A DNA stretch of 8,282 bases from Nitrospirota bacterium (GTDB taxonomy: Bacteria > Nitrospirota > Nitrospiria > Nitrospirales > UBA8639), in assembly GCA_020355985.1 (NCBI GenBank), contig CP070628.1:281009-289290 (forward strand), given 5' to 3'. Position numbers and translations under genes: made by a program. Positions 1 to 5,813 of this stretch are shown one piece after another. The notes under the pieces are model-generated. The model was not told the origin of the DNA. It was given only the letters and a program-made list of their open reading frames with translations, and did no database searches. Every line of letters starts with the position of its first letter. Within the stretch, counting starts at the first letter, position 1.

Positions 1-813
1 CCATTTCTGAGCAATCAATCAACCTCTCTCACTGAAACACCTCCCAATCCCCTAGGCGGGAAAACCTTGGTTGTGGATGCAAATCAGCCGGAGTGTTTTG
101 CCCTCCCGAGTGAAGCATTAAGCCAGGCCGAATCGACCGATCAGGTTTTTATCCGCCCAGGGATCTATGAAGACCGTCTGGTGATTACCGAACGCCCCAT
201 TTATCTCATTGGTTCCGGTCGTGACCAGGTCACGATTTTCAGTCGGCGGAGTGGCCCTTGCTATTTGCAACGTGTCTCAGGTGGCCAAATCACTGGCATC
301 ACATTTCGGTATGTGGGGAGCGACCAACATTCGGCGCTGAATATCTTGGATTCTACCTGTACGATTGCACATTGTCGGGCAACCGAAGGTCTATTTTCCG
401 GCGTCGTCATCTACGGCCCTAGTTGCCGACCAACCTTATTGGAAAACGAAATTTGTTATAACCGTGAATCCGGCCTATTTGTCTTTGCAGGCGCTCAGCC
501 TTACCTGCGAGAAAATCAGTGCTTTGAGAACCATCATTTTGGCATTGCGGCCAGAGACCAAGGGACTCGGCCAGACATCATCAAAAACATCTGTCAAGAC
601 AATATGCTGAGTGGGCTTCTACTTTTTTCGAAGGCACAGGCCCTCATTCTTGATAATACGTTTGAACAAAACGCCCATTGGGGGGCCGTACTGACTCCCG
701 ACGCCGAACCCAAGCCAAGGGTAGAGGAACTACCCCAGTCCAACATGTTCACAGACAACCCTCGCGGAGCATACACCATCACGTCCGAACCCTTGGCAGA
801 CATTGGCCGATAA
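1..813 (+). CDS. Right-handed parallel beta-helix repeat protein (5' truncated by window edge)
   Basis: The frame is open from base 1 to the TAA at 811-813, giving 270 visible residues. I see no in-frame ATG; the first plausible starts are TTG 67 and GTG 73, with a weak AGGCGGG upstream. Because the frame is open to the edge, the protein probably begins outside the window. Visible residues about 23-80 look like the start of a pectin-lyase-type domain (a stretch like 'VFIRPGIYEDRLVI', then 'LIGSGRDQVTIF'). At least four PbH1-type coils follow at about 133-153, 157-176, 180-200 and 204-224. Each has a 'SG(L/V)-hydrophobic-P-L-x-x-N-x-C' pattern ending in Asn (ENEICYN, ENQCFEN, KNICQDN, DNTFEQN). 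This resembles NosD/FBXO11-like repeat proteins, which commonly bind carbohydrates or serve as scaffolds. No catalytic residues can be assigned. The residues before about 23 (rich in Ser, Thr, Pro) look like a linker, so an upstream domain is possible. Family is fairly sure; function is unknown. Confidence 0.82.
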   Translation, partial: PFLSNQSTSLTETPPNPLGGKTLVVDANQPECFALPSEALSQAESTDQVFIRPGIYEDRLVITERPIYLIGSGRDQVTIFSRRSGPCYLQRVSGGQITGITFRYVGSDQHSALNILDSTCTIAHCRATEGLFSGVVIYGPSCRPTLLENEICYNRESGLFVFAGAQPYLRENQCFENHHFGIAARDQGTRPDIIKNICQDNMLSGLLLFSKAQALILDNTFEQNAHWGAVLTPDAEPKPRVEELPQSNMFTDNPRGAYTITSEPLADIGR

Positions 814-909
814 ACATGGTCCCAACAATTTTTTGTGGTTCAGCTGCTCCCCAGAAAAGACCTATGATATGGTGTGGGGTCTTCGGGAAAGGAAACAAGG
901 TTATTCAGG

Positions 910-1347
910 ATGAATGATAACTTGTGGCATCAATTAAATGCGGTGTTGGGCAGCTTGTGTGTCACGGTGGGGCTCTGGCTCTTGATTGGCGCTCTGCCAG
1001 TGCCAATTGGAATTGCGGTGGGCATTGGTCTGGCGATTCTGCTGGCTTGGAAATGTCCTTCCATTGGCTATATTTGGGCTATCAGCACATTGTTGTTGGG
1101 CATGGAAAGTATTGCCTGGCCCATGATGCAGATGTCGGACCTGCAAAAATTGGGGCCTGAACCACCAATAGAAGAACTTGAAAGGATTTTTACCGCCGTC
1201 TTATTTGGCCTCTTCTCCGGAGTGTTCTGGATGACCTTTGCGTATGGGATTTACAAACGGACCCGTGGCCCCATCATCCACCATCCTTTTCCCGAACCTT
1301 CATCATCCTCCCCCTCAAAGAAAAAACCCAAAAAGAAAAACCGGTAA
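910..1347 (+). CDS. Small integral membrane protein with lysine-rich tail, unrecognised
   Basis: This encodes 145 residues with about four hydrophobic segments (roughly 9-28, 30-48, 53-73 and 92-116). The last is followed by a positive stretch (YKRTRG) and a polar C-terminal tail rich in Pro, Ser and then Lys (about 128-145). The positive tail argues for a cytoplasmic C-terminus. I chose ATG 910 because an AAGG lies about nine bases upstream and the protein then begins directly before the first membrane segment. A GTG at 874 in the same frame would add 12 polar residues. The 96 bases after the upstream beta-helix gene contain a TATGAT (863-868) that could be a -10 box, with no convincing -35, so independent transcription or read-through are both possible. 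The gene converges on the PriA-like gene with only 18 bases between stop codons. I recognise no family, and no enzymatic motif is visible. Confidence 0.72.
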   Translation: MNDNLWHQLNAVLGSLCVTVGLWLLIGALPVPIGIAVGIGLAILLAWKCPSIGYIWAISTLLLGMESIAWPMMQMSDLQKLGPEPPIEELERIFTAVLFGLFSGVFWMTFAYGIYKRTRGPIIHHPFPEPSSSSPSKKKPKKKNR

Positions 1348-1365
1348 CTCTGCTCTCCTACGATC

Positions 1366-3666
1366 TTATTGAATTTCAATAGGATCCATGTTGATTTCAA
1401 GTATAACCGCGACTTTTGAAAAAAGGGCATTGAACTCTTGCTGAATTTCTCGAAGATCATGTTGTGTTCCTGGCAAATCTGCCGTCTTGATGAGAAAGAG
1501 CGTTCGGTTTTTTTTTGCACTCCCTGGCTTTTTAGAGGTCATCGGCCCCAAGACCATTGACGACAGTAACATTCCTTTTTCATCTGCAAGAGATGCCCCT
1601 CTCAAACCACATGCCGTCAACTGTTCACCAAGAAAATCAACCACCCATTGCACACGATTAGCTTGTTCACCGCTAACCACCAACAAAATGACATGAGTCG
1701 CGGGTGGATAGCCTAAGACTTCTCGCAATTCTAATTCTTGGTCATAAAATATGCGTGGCTCATGCTGATAAATGGCCTTGAGCACATGATGGTCCGGCAT
1801 ACGAGTTTGAAGTATGACCTGGCCGGGTTGTTGTTCGTCAAATGCTAATCCTACAGCCTTCGAGAGCATATGAAACGTACGCTCGGCAGAACGAAAATCG
1901 GGGATATGCAGACCCAGGTCGGCTTGAGGCAAGACAATCAACGGGGCAGTTGGTGGTGCTGATTGGTGAAGCAAGAATTCTGTCCCAATCAACACCTGAA
2001 TCTCTTTCTGACGGAATTGCTGCAAGACCATCATTGCTTCGTCGTCCGTCCTAACGTTCTCACGATCAAACCGAGCAATAGCACTTAAAGGAAAGAGGCC
2101 GGCTAGTTCCTCCTCCAATCGCTGCGTTCCCATACCGGAAAACCGAAAAATTGTCCCCTGACAGCCAGGACAGATTTCAGGCGTTGATTGAGTATTTTCA
2201 CAAAAAGAACATACCAATCGAGGAGGACGCTGAAACAGTTTTAAGGCGACCCCACATTTCAGACAATTGGGTGCTTGCCCACAATCGCGACAAATCAGTG
2301 CTCGAGAAAACCCTTTCCGATTGAGGAAAATAATGACTTGTTGGCCGGCATCCAATGCACGGGTCATGTTAGCCCGTAACATGGGAGACAATGTGGTCCC
2401 AAAAGGCAATGTCCGCAGATCGATCATCTCCATTAATGGAACCTGGGAGTCGGACGATTCCAAGGGAAAAGAGATCTGCTCCCGAAAACGCGCATACGTT
2501 TCTAAAGAGGGGCGAGTGGCGCCATACACCACCAGAGCCCCTTCGACTTCTCCCCGCATCCGCGCCACGTCTCGTGCATGATAATATGGAAGATGTTCGT
2601 CCTTGTATGACTGGTTCTCCTCCTGTTCGACCCACACAAGACCGACATTGGAAAGAGGCAGAAACAGCGCAGATCGCGTTCCCACAACGACCGCAACCTC
2701 CCCCTGACGAATCCGATCCCATCGGGCAGAACGGTCCCTTGAAGAAAGATGTCCATGATAGATCTCTACCTGATCTTTCAAAATCTTACGTAAATGCCCA
2801 GCCAACGCTCCCACTTGATGAACTTCAGGCGTGAGCACTATCGCCTGACGACCCTGCATGCAGATAGCCTGGACCGTTTTCATGAGAAGATTCCGTTGTG
2901 ACAACTCCGCACTCACCACGGAAATTTCCTGGAACCCTCCTTGTGTTAACGCACCTGAGATGGTTTGCCATAGCGGATATTCCCCACCTAAAAACGATTG
3001 GTGTTCAGCAAAAGCTTCAACAGCACTGTCCTTTTGATCAAAAAAATCTAAGACAACGGAGGCGGACGGCTTTTGCCTTGGGCTGCCCTGCCTCATAGGA
3101 TAGGAGCCGGAAGGCACCGTCGTCCGCTCAACGATCCATCCTTTCTTTTTCACAGAGGTCAGTGTTGCAGAAACATTTCTGAGGGAGTGCTTTAAAGTAG
3201 AACGAAGCAATCCCTTAGGGGCATGTTCCAATTTTCGAAGCACCGCCTGGATATCATCTGAGAGTGATCGATTGACTAACGCGGCATGTCCAGCCTCTGT
3301 GAGGAAAACACGCCTGATCACTTTCACTGAATGCGGGGGCACGATGAACCGCAAGCAGGTTGAAAGCGGGACAAGATAATAGTCTGAAATTTTTTCCACG
3401 AGCTGAAATAGGTTGCGTCCAAGGGGCGCCTGCTCGGATTCCGCTTCTAATGAAAGAATTGGGCGTAATGCGGTGTAGTGAACCTGCTTTGGGGGAGAAG
3501 AGACTGGTTGTGGCTCAAACACACTGACTACCAGCCCGGCCACTTCCGACGACCCTAACGGCACCGTAACCGGACTCCCGACATGAATACGGGATAAGAG
3601 TTGTGAAGGCACTTGATACGTAAAGACTTGAAATCGCCGACCCGGCAAGACGACATCAGCAAGCAT
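1366..3666 (-). CDS. priA: PriA-like primosomal protein N' with degenerate helicase motifs
   Basis: PriA recognises stalled forks and reloads the replicative helicase; the usual protein is a zinc-containing 3'-5' helicase of about 700-750 residues. This 766-residue protein matches along its length. Residues 1-50 resemble the 3'-DNA-binding domain. 'GRQAIVLTPEV' (272-282), 'GTRSALFLP' (329-337), 'YHARD' (362-366), 'NRKGFSRALIC' (449-459), 'GTQRLEEEL' (513-521) and 'ADLGLHIPDFRSAERTF' (582-598) are PriA signatures. Eight zinc cysteines are present (459, 462, 468, 471, 486, 489, 499, 502). The ATPase motifs are not. The Walker A GVTGSGKTE position reads VSAELSQRN (251-259), so Lys is Gln257. DEEH reads EQEE (347-350). 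GSATPS reads GATRPS (382-387). GTQMLAKGHDF reads GTEFLLHQSAP (561-571). GRAGR reads GLAFD (606-610). Helicase activity is therefore unlikely. The start ATG gives the expected N-terminus but has only a weak ribosome site. No frameshift or stop breaks it. Family certain; activity inferred. Confidence 0.93.
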   Translation of the reverse strand: MLADVVLPGRRFQVFTYQVPSQLLSRIHVGSPVTVPLGSSEVAGLVVSVFEPQPVSSPPKQVHYTALRPILSLEAESEQAPLGRNLFQLVEKISDYYLVPLSTCLRFIVPPHSVKVIRRVFLTEAGHAALVNRSLSDDIQAVLRKLEHAPKGLLRSTLKHSLRNVSATLTSVKKKGWIVERTTVPSGSYPMRQGSPRQKPSASVVLDFFDQKDSAVEAFAEHQSFLGGEYPLWQTISGALTQGGFQEISVVSAELSQRNLLMKTVQAICMQGRQAIVLTPEVHQVGALAGHLRKILKDQVEIYHGHLSSRDRSARWDRIRQGEVAVVVGTRSALFLPLSNVGLVWVEQEENQSYKDEHLPYYHARDVARMRGEVEGALVVYGATRPSLETYARFREQISFPLESSDSQVPLMEMIDLRTLPFGTTLSPMLRANMTRALDAGQQVIIFLNRKGFSRALICRDCGQAPNCLKCGVALKLFQRPPRLVCSFCENTQSTPEICPGCQGTIFRFSGMGTQRLEEELAGLFPLSAIARFDRENVRTDDEAMMVLQQFRQKEIQVLIGTEFLLHQSAPPTAPLIVLPQADLGLHIPDFRSAERTFHMLSKAVGLAFDEQQPGQVILQTRMPDHHVLKAIYQHEPRIFYDQELELREVLGYPPATHVILLVVSGEQANRVQWVVDFLGEQLTACGLRGASLADEKGMLLSSMVLGPMTSKKPGSAKKNRTLFLIKTADLPGTQHDLREIQQEFNALFSKVAVILEINMDPIEIQ

Positions 3667-4126
3667 GGAAAATCAGCACTTTCGTGGTGGAATGTATGCT
3701 CACAACAGTCTTTTTGCTCTTCAGCATCATCTCTCTTTGGACTACCACCAGTCGAACTAGACAGAGTGTCATCTGAAGTGTCAATCTCCTCCTATAGAGA
3801 AAAGCTCGGGCAACGTATCGGTCAAATCATTAATTCCACCTCAACAACCCCCCCGGCTTATTCTTTATTATGGAAGGTACGGATGGTGTACGGTCTGTCA
3901 TCAAGAGATATTTGGCAAAAACTTACAAGAAAATGTGACCAAGACGGCCCAAAGAAACTAGTCATGCTCAAAATGGGACGCTCAGCAAGACCCCAGTATC
4001 GCTTATTGCGTCCCGCAGTGCACAACCCTTGTGGCAAAGTGGAGCATGCTGGGCAATGCATGAGGAGGAGAAAGCGTTGAGAACTCCACTGACCGATTTT
4101 TTTCAACATGCCCAAGGAGGAAAATT
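3667..4126. other. 460-base stretch between priA-like gene and microprotein; no confident full-length gene
   Basis: This interval lies between the divergent starts of the PriA-like gene (-) and the 32-residue microprotein (+), so it should carry promoters for both. I see no strong -35/-10 pair for either. All three plus frames have open stretches, and the longest (frame from 3613 to 4080) has a biased, Ser/Arg-rich, unrecognisable product. Some pieces look coding-like but lie in different frames. They are described as a separate candidate decayed gene. A run of seven C residues occurs at 3848-3854. Confidence 0.6.
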
Positions 4127-4139
4127 ATGGGCGGCTTAG
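4077..4139 (+). CDS. Possible 20-residue overlapping leader ORF upstream of microprotein
   Basis: A TTG at 4077 is preceded, six bases upstream, by AGGAGGAG (4063-4070), a near-ideal Shine-Dalgarno. The frame ends at TAG 4137-4139, inside the first codons of the microprotein that starts at 4127, so the two overlap by 13 bases. The downstream ribosome site (4114-4121) lies inside this mini-ORF. If translated, the product begins (M)RTPLTDFFQHAQGGK and could couple translation of the microprotein. The same codons also form the end of the candidate decayed gene, so AGGAGGAG may simply encode Glu residues of an ancestral protein. Confidence 0.28.
   Translation: MRTPLTDFFQHAQGGKLWAA
4114..4121 (+). 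promoter_or_regulatory. Strong Shine-Dalgarno for the microprotein
   Basis: AAGGAGGA lies five bases before ATG 4127. It is the best ribosome-binding site in the window and the main reason for accepting such a short gene. Confidence 0.75.
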
Positions 4140-4225
4140 AATTTCTAGGTTTTCTTGCGATATTGATCGGGGTCATCGGCATCATCGTTCTAGTGAAAAG
4201 TCGAAATAAATCCAATCGCCAATGA
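4127..4225 (+). CDS. 32-residue single-pass membrane microprotein
   Basis: ATG 4127 to TGA 4223-4225 encodes 32 residues. Residues about 4-23 form one uninterrupted hydrophobic helix (LEFLGFLAILIGVIGIIVLV), and the last nine residues are basic and polar (KSRNKSNRQ). This predicts N-out/C-in or a small peripheral anchor. The strong AAGGAGGA five bases upstream supports translation. Size and shape resemble accessory subunits of membrane complexes (CcoQ-, CydX- or KdpF-like), but no residue pattern lets me assign one, and no partner complex is encoded here. It overlaps the end of a possible leader ORF by 13 bases. The next gene is convergent, so it appears to be the last gene of its transcript. 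Confidence 0.62.
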   Translation: MGGLEFLGFLAILIGVIGIIVLVKSRNKSNRQ

Positions 4226-4271
4226 CCTCAACGTTAATAGAAGAACAGAGGATAGGACTGCTGAACAGAAC

Positions 4272-4296
4272 GGACAGGTTAAGAGATGCCTTGTCC
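4272..4296 (+). terminator. Hairpin downstream of microprotein, possible weak terminator
   Basis: GGACAGG (4272-4278) can pair with CTTGTCC (4290-4296) to give a seven-base-pair stem with one G-U pair and an 11-base loop. It lies 46 bases after the microprotein stop, in the 196-base gap between convergent genes. No T-run follows, so it does not look like a canonical intrinsic terminator. The rest of 4226-4421 shows nothing I can name. Confidence 0.25.
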
Positions 4297-4421
4297 CATT
4301 AAACATTGGCGGTTCTCTCCCTTGGTTCTTGTATTCTACATCTTGAAGGATGTACCTCTTGCCTCAAGAAGTGTAAGAGAAACGATGCTCCACACAGATG
4401 TGTATTTCGACCGAACGTTTT

Positions 4422-5810
4422 TCACCGATCGGATTGTTTTTTGAGGCGGCGGTCCAGGGCAAATCGCGTAATCCCCAAGTGTTTGGCAGCCAGACTTTTA
4501 TTGAAATCGGATACGCGCATCACTTCTTCGATGAGTGTGTTTTCAATATCCCCCAACGTATGTTCACCCAGCTTCATTTCAATACGCACCATGGGTTGAT
4601 TTCCTTGGGTCAGGACATTCACCGCTGAAGGGGCGACTTCCTGAACCTCACGCGGGAGATCACCACTCATTATACTCTGTCCCCGGCAAAAGATGACTGC
4701 CCGCTCGATAATATTTTGCAATTCGCGAATATTGCCTGGATACGGATAGCGTTCCAATAACTGCTGTGCTTCTGAGTCGATTGCCGTCACATCTTTTCCT
4801 AAGTCTTTGCTGTGCCGAACCAAGGTTTGCAAACTCAGCGGAATGATATCTTCAATACGATTGCGTAAGGGGGGAAGATCCAAAGATACGACATGTAACC
4901 GAAAAAAGAGATCCTCGCGGAAGGTCCCTTGAGCCACATCCTTTCGGAGATCGCGGTTCGTGGCAGCGATCAACCGGAAATCAACATCAATATCTTGACG
5001 CCCTCCTAGGCGTTTAAATGACCGTTCCTGAAGCACTCGAAGCAGTTTAGCTTGCATGGTAGGGTTCAGGTCACCAATCTCATCCAGAAAGAGCGTGCCA
5101 CATTCAGCCTGTTCGCAGAGTCCCGGTTTCCGTTGGTTGGCTCCGGTAAAGGCGCCGCGTTCATACCCAAACAGCTCGCTTTCAAATAACTCGTGAGGAA
5201 TAGCCGTACAGTTCACCCCAACGAATGGCCCTTGCGCCCGAGGCCCATTATGATGCAACACCCGCGCGACAAATTCTTTTCCGGTTCCCGTTTCGCCAAA
5301 CAACAGGACCGTTGTCTTCAGGTTTTGGGCCATTTCCTGAATTTGTCCAACTAGCTCCTTCATGCTGGGACTGTTGGAAACCACGTTCTGTAAGGCATAC
5401 CGGCCCGGACGATCTTGTGTTTCAAAATCGACTCGGCGACGGAGCGTCAAATATTCCAATGCCCGTTCTATCACCGGTTCGACACCGGACAAATCCACGC
5501 TTTTAATGAGAAAATCATATGCACCCAGCCGCATAGCCTCGACCGCATCTTCGACCGTGCCATAGGCTGTCAGCAAAATAACTAAGGCCTGCTGGGTTTT
5601 GGAGCGAACATGTTTGAGGGTTTCCAGACCGCTCATGCCGGTCATTTTGAGGTCTAAAAAGATGATATCAGGCACATCAGAATCCAACGCCACGAGCAAC
5701 GCCTCACCCGAATCAAAGCTGCGAATATCGTGGTGACGTTTCGCCAAGCGTCGGCTAATTGCCTGGCGAACCACCTCATCATCATCGGTTACAAAAATAG
5801 TCGCGCGCAT
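4422..5810 (-). CDS. Sigma-54-dependent NtrC-family response regulator
   Basis: At 462 residues this has the normal NtrC-family length and three domains. The receiver (about 1-120) has acidic pocket D9/D10, phospho-acceptor D53 in FLDLKM, T81 and K103; the usual Pro after that Lys is Ser here. The AAA+ domain (about 143-378) has Walker A GETGTGKE (172-179), ELFGYERGAFTGA (212-224) with the sigma-54 contact loop GAFTGA, Walker B LFLDEIGD (240-247), sensor I AATNRD (282-287), arginine-finger region FREDLFFRL (297-305) and sensor II PGNIRELQN (358-366). A Fis-type helix-turn-helix closes the protein (about 436-459, NKSLAAKHLGITRFALDRRL). Everything needed for phosphorylation-controlled activation of RpoN promoters is present. 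Its ATG lies three bases after the kinase stop, without an obvious Shine-Dalgarno, so translation is probably coupled. Target genes are unknown; no good -24/-12 site was found in the window. Confidence 0.96.
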   Translation of the reverse strand: MRATIFVTDDDEVVRQAISRRLAKRHHDIRSFDSGEALLVALDSDVPDIIFLDLKMTGMSGLETLKHVRSKTQQALVILLTAYGTVEDAVEAMRLGAYDFLIKSVDLSGVEPVIERALEYLTLRRRVDFETQDRPGRYALQNVVSNSPSMKELVGQIQEMAQNLKTTVLLFGETGTGKEFVARVLHHNGPRAQGPFVGVNCTAIPHELFESELFGYERGAFTGANQRKPGLCEQAECGTLFLDEIGDLNPTMQAKLLRVLQERSFKRLGGRQDIDVDFRLIAATNRDLRKDVAQGTFREDLFFRLHVVSLDLPPLRNRIEDIIPLSLQTLVRHSKDLGKDVTAIDSEAQQLLERYPYPGNIRELQNIIERAVIFCRGQSIMSGDLPREVQEVAPSAVNVLTQGNQPMVRIEMKLGEHTLGDIENTLIEEVMRVSDFNKSLAAKHLGITRFALDRRLKKQSDR

Positions 5811-5813
5811 CTG

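Larger units (their letters stand above)
3696..4139 (+). pseudogene. Candidate decayed or frameshifted c-type cytochrome-like gene
   Basis: Three coding-like pieces follow one another in different frames. First, an ATG at 3696 opens a 26-residue peptide with a signal-like core (MLTTVFLLFSIISLW) ending at TGA 3774-3776. Second, a frame open from 3761 to TAG 3959-3961 has no normal start. It contains YYGRYGWCTVCHQEIFGKN, including a textbook heme-c CxxCH at 3887-3901. Third, a frame open from 3939 to TAG 4137-4139 contains GACWAMHEEEKALRTPLTDF and ends in GGKLWAA. Its CWAMH is one Cys-to-Met step from another CxxCH. Joining them needs a -1 then a +1 shift and would give about 147 residues: export signal plus one or two heme sites. 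CxxCH can occur by chance, and I know no family that matches the composite. This is speculative; sequencing indels are an alternative to decay. Confidence 0.27.

Noticed and set aside
857..883. Inverted repeat AAGACC ... GGTCTT between the beta-helix and membrane-protein genes
   Set aside because: Six-base arms with a 15-base loop and no following T-run; could be chance, so not called a terminator or operator.
1368..1380. Palindrome ATTGAATTTCAAT at the end of the PriA-like gene
   Set aside because: Six-base arms with a one-base centre cannot form a useful hairpin, no T-run follows, and the bases are its last codons.
1507..1517. In-phase A AAA AAC slippery heptamer (minus strand, run of nine A) near residue 718 of the PriA-like protein
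   Set aside because: A -1 shift would add only about 16 codons before a stop and remove the conserved-length C-terminus. No pseudoknot is evident, and Lys-Lys-Asn codons explain the run.
4032..4046. Sigma-54-like TGGCAAAGTGGAGCA before the microprotein
   Set aside because: GG and GC are one base too close for a -24/-12 element.
3613..4080. 155-codon plus-strand open frame running out of the PriA-like gene start
   Set aside because: It begins inside the opposite-strand PriA-like gene, has no ribosome site, and its Ser/Arg-rich product resembles no family. Part of it may belong to the candidate decayed gene.
3858..4115. 85-codon minus-strand open frame upstream of the PriA-like gene
   Set aside because: No ribosome site, no family resemblance, and it lies antisense to the better-supported plus-strand signals.
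4389..4402. Short inverted repeat ACACAGATGTGT beyond the response regulator stop
   Set aside because: Only four to five base pairs with a tiny loop and no T-run on the minus strand; not a credible terminator.
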